The notes under the pieces are model-generated. The model made no database searches. It saw nothing but the letters and a program-made list of their open reading frames with translations, and had not been told where the DNA came from. A program made the position numbers and the translations under genes. 40,003 nt of DNA, from positions 1-40,003 of the forward strand of contig JBAXGN010000056.1 in NCBI GenBank assembly GCA_037139415.1. The letters run 5' to 3'. Positions within the stretch are counted from its first letter, which is position 1, and every line of letters starts with the position of its first letter. Shown here in pieces: positions 8,691 to 20,050 of the stretch. Source of the stretch: Verrucomicrobiota bacterium (GTDB taxonomy: Bacteria; Verrucomicrobiota; Verrucomicrobiia; Limisphaerales; Fontisphaeraceae).

Positions 8691-9188
8691 TTACCTCTGC
8701 TTTTTTGTGTTTCGCCCGAGTTTTTTGAACAAAGCGGTCTTGACGTGCAGCGGAACAAAGGGGGTGATATCTCCGCCCAAAACGGCCACTTCTTTGACCA
8801 GTCGGCTGCTTAAAAAAGTATAGGCTTCTTTGGGCATCATGAAAATGGTCTCCACCTGCGAATTCAATTTCCGGTTCATCAAGGCCATCTGAAACTCATA
8901 CTCAAAATCAGATACCGCCCGCAAGCCGCGGATCACCGCCTGACCTTTCCGCTGCTCCACATAATGCACCAGCAAACCGGTGATGGTATCCACCTCCACG
9001 TTCGGGAGGTTCATGGTCGAGTGCCGTAATAATTTCAGCCGTTCCGGCAAGGTGAACAGGGGATGTTTGGCCTCGTTCTCCGCCACCGCCACAATCAGGC
9101 GATCAAACAAACGCGCCGCCCGATGGATCAAATCGAGATGTCCATTGGTCAACGGATCAAAACTGCCGGGATATATCGCCGTGCGCAT
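8691..9188 (-). CDS. coaD: Phosphopantetheine adenylyltransferase
   Basis: This 165-aa nucleotidyltransferase catalyses the penultimate step of coenzyme A synthesis. It starts MRTAIYPGSFDPLTNGHLD, containing the nucleotide-binding TNGH motif; IRGLRAVSDFEYE and FLSSRLVKEVA are the other conserved blocks. It is the first gene of the minus-strand lipid operon. The 209 bp between it and the divergent SGNH hydrolase gene should contain both promoters; I see no element there that I can name. Confidence 0.97.
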   Translation of the reverse strand: MRTAIYPGSFDPLTNGHLDLIHRAARLFDRLIVAVAENEAKHPLFTLPERLKLLRHSTMNLPNVEVDTITGLLVHYVEQRKGQAVIRGLRAVSDFEYEFQMALMNRKLNSQVETIFMMPKEAYTFLSSRLVKEVAVLGGDITPFVPLHVKTALFKKLGRNTKKQR

Positions 9189-9397
9189 ACCTTAAGGGTT
9201 GGTGCAATGGCCGAAAAGTGCAAGGCCAATTTTTTTCTGCCATCAGTAGCCGGAACGGGAAACCAAGATGAAAATGGTCCGGCCCGATTTTTGCGTAACC
9301 ATGCGGGTTCAAATACCAGCAAGGCGATCATAAAATCCAAGGTGTCGCTGGATTTTTACGGCTTGACGCTGGTGAGTGGGAAAATACCATCACCACA

Positions 9398-10756
9398 ATG
9401 AAATCGTACCCGAGGCAAGGCCATTTGAATAGACCAACGTTCCTGCTGTCCATGACCCTGATGGGGCTTGGCTGGGGCCTTCTTTCGCTCGGTGCCCAAA
9501 CCGGGTACGAACCCAAACCGGCTGATCCGTATTTCGAGAAGTTCAATCTGCGGCGGGCGCCCGAGCCCGGGCCGTTGCTGCTTAAAACGGGTGATCGCCT
9601 GGCCATCGTCGGTGATTCCATCACCGAGCAGAAGCTGTACTCGCGCCTGATTGAGACGTACCTGACGGTCTGCGTGCCGGATCTCAAGGTGACCGCGCGC
9701 CAGTACGGCTGGAGCGGAGAGACCGCCGCCGGTTTTTTGAAGCGGATGGACCAGGATTGCCTGCGGTTCCAGCCCACGGTGGCCACGTTTTGTTACGGCA
9801 TGAATGACGCCAAGTACCGTCCGTATGATGATCTCAATGGCGAATGGTACCGGGATAATTACACTGCGCTGGTGCGCGCCTTCAAGGCGGCGGGCGCGCG
9901 GGTGGTGCTCGGGTCCCCGGGTATTTCCAGCAAGCTGGCGTCGTGGGTGAAGACCAAGAGCGGCACGCTCGACGAGCTGAATTTAAACCTGGGCGCATTG
10001 CGTGATATCGGCATCGGGATTGCCCAACGGGAAGAAGTGCGGTTTGCGGATATCTTCTGGCCGATGTTCAAAGCCGAAGTTGAGGGGCGTAAACGGTACG
10101 GTGAATCGGATGGCCGACCATATTCCTTGGCCGGCAAGGATGGCGTGCATCCCGGCTGGGCCGGGCAACTGGTCATGGCATACGCCTTTCTGCGGGCCAT
10201 GGGTTTGGATGGGGACCTGGGGACGGTCAGCGTGGACATGTCCGCCGGGAAAGCGACCGCCGTTGCCGGTCACACGGTGGACGCCTTTGCCAACCAGGTG
10301 GTCCGCCTCACCAGTGTGCGTTATCCCTTCTGCGCCACCGGCGAGACCAACCTGGATGCTTCACTGCGCTCCGGCATGACGCTGATCCCCTTCAATGCCC
10401 AGTTAAACCGTTTTATGCTGATCCTCACCGGCGGCACGGCCGCGCAATATCGCGTGACATGGGGCGCCAAAACCATGACCTATGAAACGACCCGTCTCGC
10501 CAAAGGGGTGAACCTGGCCGAGGATTTTGAGGAAAACCCCTTTTCCGGCGCATTCAAAAAAGTGGACGAGGCGGTGGCGGCCAAGCAGGCCTATGAAACC
10601 AAACAAATCAAACAGGTTATCCACAACGCCAAGGGCAAGGCCGACGTGGATGCGGCGGTCGCCCGCACCGAGGCGGAGCGCGCCCCATTGGTCGAGGCAA
10701 TTCGTGCGGCTTTTGTGCCGGTAAAGCACGAAATCAAAATTGCGCCGGTGCCGTGA
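9398..10756 (+). CDS. Secreted SGNH/GDSL-family hydrolase
   Basis: This 452-aa protein has a signal peptide (TFLLSMTLMGLGWGLLSLGAQ). The SGNH domain (about 60-280) shows the nucleophile Ser74 in VGDSITEQ, the oxyanion Gly in YGWSGET, the Asn of CYGMNDAKY and the Asp/His pair in DGVHPGWAGQ. It resembles the GDSL esterases often found with glycan-degrading genes, which remove acetyl or other acyl groups. The C-terminal third (about 285-452) is a separate beta-rich then charged helical region with no name I recognise. Its stop codon lies inside the first copy of the 80-bp direct repeat. Confidence 0.88.
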   Translation: MKSYPRQGHLNRPTFLLSMTLMGLGWGLLSLGAQTGYEPKPADPYFEKFNLRRAPEPGPLLLKTGDRLAIVGDSITEQKLYSRLIETYLTVCVPDLKVTARQYGWSGETAAGFLKRMDQDCLRFQPTVATFCYGMNDAKYRPYDDLNGEWYRDNYTALVRAFKAAGARVVLGSPGISSKLASWVKTKSGTLDELNLNLGALRDIGIGIAQREEVRFADIFWPMFKAEVEGRKRYGESDGRPYSLAGKDGVHPGWAGQLVMAYAFLRAMGLDGDLGTVSVDMSAGKATAVAGHTVDAFANQVVRLTSVRYPFCATGETNLDASLRSGMTLIPFNAQLNRFMLILTGGTAAQYRVTWGAKTMTYETTRLAKGVNLAEDFEENPFSGAFKKVDEAVAAKQAYETKQIKQVIHNAKGKADVDAAVARTEAERAPLVEAIRAAFVPVKHEIKIAPVP

Positions 10757-10830
10757 GCGGGAGCGCCAGTCTCAATGGTGTGACAACCTCGCTATTTCCA
10801 TGGGCAACACCGCCGATTGCGGAATAGGAG
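10751..10830 (+). repeat. 80-bp direct repeat, copy 1
   Basis: This stretch matches 14017-14096 with five mismatches in 80 bases (94% identity), in the same orientation. It starts within the last codons of the SGNH hydrolase and ends 3 bp before the stop codon of the RCC1/NHL gene, so that large gene sits precisely between the two copies. Confidence 0.9.
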
Positions 10831-10832
10831 TA

Positions 10833-13775
10833 TCATCGGTATAGCAGGCGGTAGAACCGGGGCGGTTGGCTGGCGGTGTTGGTGTCGTCGAACATGACGC
10901 TGCCATTGGTGAGGTAAAACCCCGAACTAAATGATTGCCAATTGGTGTCCACACCACTTGGCAGATTGGTACGCCATAGTAACTGAATCAAACTCAAGTC
11001 GGAGGGTACACCGCCATCGGTATCCTGAAACACCAAGTGGAGGGGTTGGCTGGCACTGAATTTTGGCGGCTGCAACACGGGCGGAAGCAATGCACGGACG
11101 GTGGCATTAACACAGCACCAGTTTCCCAAAGCATTGGTCACCAGCACGGAATAAACGCCGGCATTGGTCCGTGTCACTGGCCCGAGATCGAGGTTGGCAT
11201 TCGTTTGTCCTGGCAGCGGCACGTCGTTGAAGGTCCACTGGAAGGCAAATGGGCCATCGCCAGAAGCACCCACATTCAGGGTGACATTTTGCCCGGATGG
11301 CACACCCTGACTCTGCGGCCATGGATTGACGGCGAAGGGGACACCTTTGCGGATACTACGATTGCCTTCGTCGGTCAAATAGAGATTGCCCATGGTATCT
11401 ACCACAATTCTGCCAATCGTTTTGAACCGGGCGTTGCAACCCGTTCCATCTGCACTGCCAGAAGTTCCAGCCAACCCGGCCACTGTCGTTACTATGGCGT
11501 CAGGAGTAACAACTCGAACCGTGTAGTTTAAAGCGTCTCCCACGTACACGTTACCAGCCGAATCCACTGCGGCACTGTGCGGAAAGTTGAACCTCGCGGC
11601 AGCACCCTGTCCATCATTTGTCCCCGTGGAAGTATTTCCTGCGAAAGTACTAACCATTCCAGTGGGTGTAACTTTTCGCATCCGAGAACTATATTCATCC
11701 GCCACGAATATATTCCCCGCTTTATCAATTCCTATGCCCGCAGGCCTGGTAAATCGCGCGGCACCGCCAAGCCCATCAATCGTACCAGTAGCTCCGGGTG
11801 AACCGGCCAGGGTGCTCACGATTCCACCAGGTGTAATTTTCCGAATTGTGCTATTGTAAAAGTCGGCGACATACATATTCGTAGCACGATCCAACACGAT
11901 GGAATCTGGACCGTAGAAGAGCGCCATGCCAATTGCCCCATCACTGGACCCACTCTTGGCTGGCACACCGGCATAGGTACTCACCATTCCATCCGTCGTA
12001 ATCTTCCGAATCGTGTTATTGAGGGTGTCAGCCACATACACAGTGCCACCGCTATCCACCATCAAGTCCCACGGACTGTTGAACCGGGCGGTGGCTACTG
12101 GCCCGTCATTGGTTCCGCTACTTCCCGGCGCACCGGCAATGGTGGTGACCCATCCGTCTGGAGTGATCTTCCGGATCGTATGATTAAGATCGGATACGTA
12201 AACGTTGCCGTTGCCATCCAAGGCCATCCCATGCGGAGTCCCAAACCTGGCTGCACTGCGGAAACCATCATTGGTTCCGACCGGACCGTTCAATCCGGCC
12301 ATTGTGGTGAAGGTGTAAACCAGAACGGTCAAGGTGACATTCGAACTAATGACCATGCCTTCAGCGGTGCTCACCATAACCGAGTACGTTCCGGTCTGGG
12401 ACTTTTGTACATTAGTTAGCGTCAGCACAGCATTCGTAGCGCCCGACAAATTCGTGCCATTGAACAGCCACTGGTAACTGAATGGAGCGCGTCCCTGTGG
12501 GGTGACGCTAAAAGTGGCTCCGTTTCCAACCAGCACAGCTTGGGGATTTGGCTGGGCGGTAAATCCAACAGGACTTACTCGAAGCAGGGTGGTGGCACTG
12601 TTCGTCGTTCCAAAGGCATTGCTGACGGTAATTGAGTACGAGCCGGATTGCTCCAGATGAAGATCGGTTAATACCAATACTGCATTGGTCGCTCCGGGAA
12701 TATTTGTGCCATTGAAGTTCCACTGGTAACTGAGCGGTAAAGCACCGGTAGCTTGAGCGCAGAGGAAGGCCGTCATAGTGCTGGCCAATGTCAGGTTGGA
12801 CATCGAGCCGCTGAAAGCGGCAATGAAGGGGGGACCATTTCCCGCCAGCGCCAGGGTGTGATTGCCGCCGCCAACCACCGCCACCACGTTGCTGACACCC
12901 ACAGGCACAGCGGACTGTTTGTAGGCATTGTAACCCCACGCTACCACTGAGCCATCGGTTTTCAGGACTACATTATGGTTGTTACCCGCCGCAATGGCCA
13001 CCACGTTAGAAATGCCCCCAGGCACGCTACCTTGGCCATAATTATTGTAGCCCCAGGCAACTACGGATCCGTCAGTTTTCAACGCCAAGCTATTACTATT
13101 CCCTACGGATATTGCGACCACATTGCTCAAACCCGCAGGGACCGTGGCTTGGCTGTAATTGTTGAACCCCCACGCCACGATGGTGCCATCGCCCTTCAGC
13201 GCCAGACAGTGATTGGCTGGGCCGGCCGCCAAGGCGACCACGCCTGACAATCCCAGCGGCACATTCATCTGGCCGTAATTATTGGTGCCCCATGCAACGA
13301 TGGTGCCGTCGTTTTTCAGCGCCAGACTGTGGCTTATGCCCCCCGCAACGGCCACCACATTAGTCAATCCCGCCGGAACATTGGTCTGGCCAGAGGTGTT
13401 TAATCCCCAAGCAGTCACCGTGCCATCGGCCTTCAAGGCCAAGTTATGAGCACTGCCAGCGGCAATGGCTATTACATTAGACAATCCGGCCGGAACGTTG
13501 GTTCTCCCATTGGCATTATTTCCCCACGCCACCAATGTGCCATTAGCCAGTAAGACCAAGTTATGGGAGTCTCCGGCCGCGATCGTCACGACGTTCGTTA
13601 ATCCGGCGGGCACATTCGTTTGGCCATAATAGTTGTAACCCCAAGCTGTGATGGGGCTGTTTGCAATAGCCCGGTTGCTTCCTGAAAAAATATAGACACA
13701 TGCCAGGAGAAGAAAAAAACGAGGCGCGCTAAACTGGCCCATCGCAATCAACTGGCTGGCGCAATTAGTATTCAT
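10833..13775 (-). CDS. Large exported RCC1-repeat / Ig-like / NHL-repeat protein
   Basis: This 980-aa protein has a signal peptide (FFLLLACVYIFSGSNRAIA; ATG at 13775, alternative 13742). Residues 41-314 are seven RCC1-type repeats of about 39 aa (VAWGYNNYGQ...NVVAIAAG..H.LALK.DG). Two Ig-like domains follow (about 318-485; SYQWNFNGTN, TLTNVQKSQTGTYSV). Then comes a beta-propeller of NHL repeats (about 490-790; GNVYVSDLNHTIRKITPDG), a third Ig-like domain (about 800-890) and a C-terminal domain ending RFYRLLYR, a common ending of secreted verrucomicrobial proteins. It is probably a cell-surface or secreted binding protein without an obvious enzyme site. The ligand is unknown. It is flanked by 80-bp direct repeats. 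Confidence 0.9.
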   Translation of the reverse strand: MNTNCASQLIAMGQFSAPRFFLLLACVYIFSGSNRAIANSPITAWGYNYYGQTNVPAGLTNVVTIAAGDSHNLVLLANGTLVAWGNNANGRTNVPAGLSNVIAIAAGSAHNLALKADGTVTAWGLNTSGQTNVPAGLTNVVAVAGGISHSLALKNDGTIVAWGTNNYGQMNVPLGLSGVVALAAGPANHCLALKGDGTIVAWGFNNYSQATVPAGLSNVVAISVGNSNSLALKTDGSVVAWGYNNYGQGSVPGGISNVVAIAAGNNHNVVLKTDGSVVAWGYNAYKQSAVPVGVSNVVAVVGGGNHTLALAGNGPPFIAAFSGSMSNLTLASTMTAFLCAQATGALPLSYQWNFNGTNIPGATNAVLVLTDLHLEQSGSYSITVSNAFGTTNSATTLLRVSPVGFTAQPNPQAVLVGNGATFSVTPQGRAPFSYQWLFNGTNLSGATNAVLTLTNVQKSQTGTYSVMVSTAEGMVISSNVTLTVLVYTFTTMAGLNGPVGTNDGFRSAARFGTPHGMALDGNGNVYVSDLNHTIRKITPDGWVTTIAGAPGSSGTNDGPVATARFNSPWDLMVDSGGTVYVADTLNNTIRKITTDGMVSTYAGVPAKSGSSDGAIGMALFYGPDSIVLDRATNMYVADFYNSTIRKITPGGIVSTLAGSPGATGTIDGLGGAARFTRPAGIGIDKAGNIFVADEYSSRMRKVTPTGMVSTFAGNTSTGTNDGQGAAARFNFPHSAAVDSAGNVYVGDALNYTVRVVTPDAIVTTVAGLAGTSGSADGTGCNARFKTIGRIVVDTMGNLYLTDEGNRSIRKGVPFAVNPWPQSQGVPSGQNVTLNVGASGDGPFAFQWTFNDVPLPGQTNANLDLGPVTRTNAGVYSVLVTNALGNWCCVNATVRALLPPVLQPPKFSASQPLHLVFQDTDGGVPSDLSLIQLLWRTNLPSGVDTNWQSFSSGFYLTNGSVMFDDTNTASQPPRFYRLLYR
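12834..13655 (-). repeat. Seven in-frame coding repeats of about 117 bp (RCC1-type)
   Basis: The DNA encoding residues 41-314 of the large exported protein repeats seven times with a period of about 117 bp. Each unit encodes AWG-x-N-x5-VP-x-G-x-x-x-VVAIAAG. Units are diverged at third positions, so the array is old rather than a recent slippage product. Confidence 0.85.
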
Positions 13776-14016
13776 TGTTTTTACCCTGATTTAATAATAG
13801 CGATGGTAATTCTTTCTTAGTTTCTGTCAAGCGCCTTCAGGGCCTAAATATCACTCCATTTGCTTTCCGGACAAACCGTCCTATCGTTTGCGTAGCAAAG
13901 TTGTCCGCACAGGTCCAAGTACCGGTCTGGAGACCAGTGAACCGGGGCGTCAGGACCAGCCGTATGACGGCTCACTCCCAAGTGGAGTTGCGCGTCGCGA
14001 GCATTGCTAACCAATC
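13776..14016. other. Intergenic region with small palindromes, no gene
   Basis: The 477 bp between the RCC1 gene start and the sigma factor gene hold no credible CDS. Two perfect small hairpins are visible: GGTCT-GG-AGACC (13924-13935) and AGCCGT-ATG-ACGGCT (13958-13972). They resemble REP-type palindromes. The AT-rich 13776-13850 part should contain the promoter of the minus-strand gene. The second 80-bp repeat follows. Confidence 0.6.
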
Positions 14017-14096
14017 CCGTGAGCGGGAGCGCCAGGCTCAATGGTGTGACAACCTCGCTATTTCCATGGAAAACACCGCCGCTTGCGGAATAGGCG
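14017..14096 (+). repeat. 80-bp direct repeat, copy 2
   Basis: This is the partner of 10751-10830 (75 of 80 bases identical, same orientation). It lies 241 bp upstream of the RCC1/NHL gene start and 54 bp before the sigma-factor promoter-like element. It contains no ORF of note. Confidence 0.9.
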
Positions 14097-14150
14097 TTTT
14101 ATCCTATCCGTGCGATTCGTGAAATCCGTGGTTAAAATTGCTTTTCCCGA

Positions 14151-14177
14151 GTAACATTTTCACCGGGTCTCCGTTGA
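14151..14177 (+). promoter_or_regulatory. ECF-type promoter-like element upstream of the sigma factor
   Basis: GTAACATT (14151-14158) is followed at fixed spacing by CC-G-R-GT-Y-TCC-K-TT-R-A (14163-14177). The same composite pattern occurs at 14998-15024 before the kinase gene. The two halves are about the distance expected for -35 and -10 boxes. ECF sigma factors usually transcribe their own gene, so this is probably the autoregulated promoter (inference). Confidence 0.55.
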
Positions 14178-14252
14178 ATCGTGGTGGATGCCGGACGCCA
14201 TTCAACGCATGACAAGCTTGGAGGCGCATGGCATCTTTGACGAAACGATGCC

Positions 14253-14981
14253 ATGACCGACCTTGAAAAACGCCGGGATTATTTTGCCACCACCCGCTGG
14301 ACGGTGGTGCTCACGGCGGCACGCACGGATACGACGCGCGCCCGCAAGGCGCTTGCCGAGCTGTGCCAGGTTTATTGGTATCCCCTCTACGCCTATGCCC
14401 GACGGCGCGGCCATTCCGTGCATGACGCGGAGGATTTGACCCAGGGATTCTTTGCTCACTTGCTACAGCAGGATTTTCTCGCCGGGCTCAGCCAGGAAAA
14501 GGGCCGATTCCGCGCCTTCCTGCTGGCATCCATGAATCATTATATGGCCGACGAATGGGACCGGGTTTCCGCCCAAAAGCGTGAGGCGAAGAAAACCCTC
14601 TCCCTGGAGGCGGAGACGGCGGAGCACCGTTACCAGACTGAGCTGGCGGAGCAATGGACCCCGGAGCGCGTGTTCGAACGGCAATGGGCCATGATCCTGT
14701 TGGAAACGACCGTCCAACGACTTGCCCGGGAATATGAAACCGCTGGCCGGGGCGCGCTGTTCACCGAAATTCAATTTGCCATTTTGGGCGAGCGCAGCGC
14801 GGTGCCCTATACAGAATTGGCCGCGCGGTTGAACCTGAGCCATGAGGCGGTGCGGGTGGCGGTGCATCGGCTACGCCAGCGCTACCGGAGAATCCTGCGC
14901 GAGGAAATCGCCCACACGGTGACCGGTGAAACCGATATTCTCGAGGAACTCAACTATTTGCGCCAGGTGCTCGCATCTTGA
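14253..14981 (+). CDS. ECF-like RNA polymerase sigma factor
   Basis: This 242-aa sigma-70-family protein has a region 2 at about residues 28-95 (YPLYAYARRRGHSVHDAEDLTQGFFAHLL) and a region 4 helix-turn-helix near the C-terminus (YTELAARLNLSHEAVRVAVHRLRQRYRR). It starts MTDLEKRRDYFATTRWTVVL, typical of the Verrucomicrobia/Planctomycetes ECF groups found next to Ser/Thr kinases. The middle linker is longer than in classical ECF factors. It is 62 bp upstream of the kinase gene in the same direction, so kinase phosphorylation probably controls it, replacing an anti-sigma factor (inference from family context). Confidence 0.92.
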   Translation: MTDLEKRRDYFATTRWTVVLTAARTDTTRARKALAELCQVYWYPLYAYARRRGHSVHDAEDLTQGFFAHLLQQDFLAGLSQEKGRFRAFLLASMNHYMADEWDRVSAQKREAKKTLSLEAETAEHRYQTELAEQWTPERVFERQWAMILLETTVQRLAREYETAGRGALFTEIQFAILGERSAVPYTELAARLNLSHEAVRVAVHRLRQRYRRILREEIAHTVTGETDILEELNYLRQVLAS

Positions 14982-14997
14982 AAAATGCAATTACCCT

Positions 14998-15024
14998 GTA
15001 ACATTCGTGCCGAGTTTCCTTTAA
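14998..15024 (+). promoter_or_regulatory. ECF-type promoter-like element upstream of the kinase
   Basis: GTAACATT (14998-15005) followed by CCGAGTTTCC (15010-15019) and TTTAA aligns position for position with the element at 14151-14177. It lies between the sigma factor stop (14981) and the kinase ATG (15044). The kinase therefore probably has its own promoter read by the neighbouring sigma factor, in addition to read-through. Confidence 0.55.
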
Positions 15025-15043
15025 TGCAAGGTAGGGAACCTTT

Positions 15044-17602
<2,559 letters not shown>

Positions 17603-17631
17603 AACTCCTATGACTTTCAGGTCGAACGTCT

Positions 17632-18633
17632 TCATATTTGGCTCTCTTTGCCCTTAAAGATATGGAATAGGAACGCCAAAGATGGTACTAACACCACTGC
17701 ACCAACAGCCAATGCCAGGATCAGCAAACGCAACGTGGTTTCTGGTGCGTGTGCATTCGCGACGGTAACATCCGGCGTAACAAGATAAGGATATTGAGCC
17801 AAACTCCACCCCACGAGAATCATAGTAACCTGTCCGCCGACCGCTATGCGCGCCCACACAAACTGTCGCTGCCACAGCGCCATCATCGTGGCCAAGGCGA
17901 GCAGGCACGTCGCCGCGAGCAGCACCGGGGCCCACCAGCGGGTCAGGCAATGGAACATGACCGGTGCGTCTTGCTTGGAAAGGAGAAGGACCACAAACGC
18001 GATTGGCATCAATGCCACCCCCGACCAAAGTGCCCGCCGGCGAAAATCATTTTGCAAGTCAAGCTGCTGCTTCGTATCGAGGGTCAAGTAAGTGGCCGCC
18101 AGAAAGGCAAACAGTCCGAGGGCGAATACCCCACAGGCAAGGGCGAACGGGGTCAGCCAGCCTGCGAAGAAGCCAGTGACGACTTGACCATTCACGACGC
18201 GAATCTGCCCCGTGGCCAACGCGCCGATGGTAACGCCTTGAAAAAACGGGGTAATAAAGCAGGCGACGCCGAACATTGCGCTCCAGCGGCGTTGCACCGC
18301 GTCCGATTTGGAGTCGTATTGGCGAAAAATGAAAGCGGATCCGCGCAGCACGATGCCAATGAGCATCACCGTCAGCGGAACGTTCAGCGCGGTCATCATC
18401 GCCGCGAACGCTTTCGGAAAACCGGTGAATAGAACCACCAGGACGAGAATAAGCCAGACATGGTTGGCTTCCCAAATGGGGTCGATGGCTTCGGCGATTG
18501 CCTGTCTTTGCCGCGGGGCGCGCGGGCCCGCCGCCAGCAGATCCCACATGCCACCACGAAAATCCGCGCCGCCCGTGAGGGCATATAGGATCAGCGATAG
18601 CAAAATGCAAATGGCAACAATTATTTCAAGCAT
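17632..18633 (-). CDS. cydB: Cytochrome bd-type quinol oxidase subunit II
   Basis: This 333-aa multi-spanning membrane protein starts MLEIIVAICILLSLILYALTGG, followed by FRGGMWDLL and EAIDPIWEANHVWLILVLVVLF, the conserved first helices of CydB. The frame is open 22 codons further upstream, but that would run into cydA; the ATG at 18633 lies 4 bp from the cydA stop and fits the family. With CydA it forms the terminal oxidase that reduces oxygen to water with quinol. The bd family is known for high oxygen affinity and peroxide/NO tolerance, consistent with the stress genes upstream. Confidence 0.93.
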   Translation of the reverse strand: MLEIIVAICILLSLILYALTGGADFRGGMWDLLAAGPRAPRQRQAIAEAIDPIWEANHVWLILVLVVLFTGFPKAFAAMMTALNVPLTVMLIGIVLRGSAFIFRQYDSKSDAVQRRWSAMFGVACFITPFFQGVTIGALATGQIRVVNGQVVTGFFAGWLTPFALACGVFALGLFAFLAATYLTLDTKQQLDLQNDFRRRALWSGVALMPIAFVVLLLSKQDAPVMFHCLTRWWAPVLLAATCLLALATMMALWQRQFVWARIAVGGQVTMILVGWSLAQYPYLVTPDVTVANAHAPETTLRLLILALAVGAVVLVPSLAFLFHIFKGKESQI

Positions 18634-18637
18634 GGAG

Positions 18638-19957
18638 TCACGTCGTTGGTGTTGCAGAAATGGTCGGGGGCGGCGGCAAAAACTGGCGACGCAAAACAAA
18701 TATAACGACGAAGGCGAGGTAAACGTACAACACCGTAAAAGTGACGAACGGCACGACCAGCCCCGGCATCGGCGTGACGGCGGCTTCCGTTCGCATCACA
18801 CCGTAAATAATCCAAGGTTGGCGCCCGACTTCGGTTACGACCCAGCCGGTTTCAATCGCCACAAATCCCAACGGTCCGGCGGCCACCAACGCGCGCAACA
18901 GCCACGGGTGCCCAGCCAGCGGTCGGCACTTCCACCAGAGCCAACCGGCCCATACGGCCAAAGCCAGCATCGCCATTCCGGCGGCAACCATGAGGTCGAA
19001 CGACCAATGAACCATGCGCACGTTAGGCCAGTCGTCTTGGGGAAACTCTTCAAGACCTACGACCTTGGCGTCAGGGTTGTCGGTGAGCAGGAAACTCAAG
19101 CCGCGCGGAATACGGAGCGCATAAGAGGTCGTACGCGTCGCATCGTCCGGAATGCCACCGACGAGCAGAGGCGCTCCCATTTGCGTCCGATAATGCGCCT
19201 CCATTGCCGCGAGCTTGGCCGGTTGCAGCCTGCCCACGGTGCGGGCGCTAAAATCGCCGCTCAAGATTTGCAGCGGGATGCTGACGCAAGCAACGGCCAA
19301 GGCAATGCCCAATGCGCTCCGATGGAAAAGGCTGTGCCGGTCGCGCAACAGGAAGAAGGCGTGCACGGCCGCCACGGCGAAGCCCGTGGCCACAAAGGCT
19401 GCCAGCGTCATGTGCAGGACTTCATGAAAGCTGGCCGGATTCAACATGGCCGCGATCGGGTCAATCTCGGTAATCCTGCCCGCCGCCATCTTGAAGCCCG
19501 TGGGCGCATTCATCCACGCATTGGCCGTCACCACGAATATGCCGGAAAAGATGCCACTAACAGCGACGACGACCCCCGAAAGCCAGTGCAAGAAGGGCGA
19601 GAGTCGGTTCCAGCCATAGAGATACACCCCTATAAAAATGGCTTCGGTGAAGAAGGCGAAGCCTTCCAGGGAAAAGGGCATGCCGATGATCGCACCGGCC
19701 TTTTCCATAAAACCCGGCCACAACAAACCGAGTTCGAAGGACAGCACGGTGCCGGACACCGCGCCCACCGCGAACAGAATGGCTGTGCCGCGCGCCCAGC
19801 GTTTGCTGAGTTCGAGATACACCGGCTGCCGGGTGCGGAGATACACTCCCTCCGCAATCGCCATGAGCAGCGGCATCCCGATGCCCAGCGCCGCGAAGAT
19901 AATATGGAAGGCCAGGGACATGGCCATCTGCGAACGGGCAAAAAAGAAATCACTCAT
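18638..19957 (-). CDS. cydA: Cytochrome bd-type quinol oxidase subunit I
   Basis: This 439-aa protein starts MSDFFFARSQMAMSLAFHII, with the conserved heme-ligand His in the first helix. Later blocks include FAFFTEAIFIGVYLYGWNRL, FHEVLHMTLAAFVATGFAV (second His) and ETGWVVTEVGRQPW. Nineteen further upstream codons are open but look non-family. The Q-loop region is short, as in cyanide-insensitive-type CydA (inference from total length). It lies 93 bp after the alpha/beta hydrolase gene and is the seventh gene of the minus-strand stress block. Confidence 0.93.
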   Translation of the reverse strand: MSDFFFARSQMAMSLAFHIIFAALGIGMPLLMAIAEGVYLRTRQPVYLELSKRWARGTAILFAVGAVSGTVLSFELGLLWPGFMEKAGAIIGMPFSLEGFAFFTEAIFIGVYLYGWNRLSPFLHWLSGVVVAVSGIFSGIFVVTANAWMNAPTGFKMAAGRITEIDPIAAMLNPASFHEVLHMTLAAFVATGFAVAAVHAFFLLRDRHSLFHRSALGIALAVACVSIPLQILSGDFSARTVGRLQPAKLAAMEAHYRTQMGAPLLVGGIPDDATRTTSYALRIPRGLSFLLTDNPDAKVVGLEEFPQDDWPNVRMVHWSFDLMVAAGMAMLALAVWAGWLWWKCRPLAGHPWLLRALVAAGPLGFVAIETGWVVTEVGRQPWIIYGVMRTEAAVTPMPGLVVPFVTFTVLYVYLAFVVIFVLRRQFLPPPPTISATPTT

Positions 19958-20050
19958 TGGATAACCCTCAATCCAAGGGCGCAGCCCAATTGGTCCAGGG
20001 GACGACCGAAACACTGAGCCTCATCGCAATCAATCAGATGTTTTCTTTGG

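Noticed and set aside
18308-20017. 569-codon plus-strand open frame across cydB/cydA
   Set aside because: It is antisense to the well supported cydA and cydB genes, with His/Arg/Gly-rich shadow composition and no domain.
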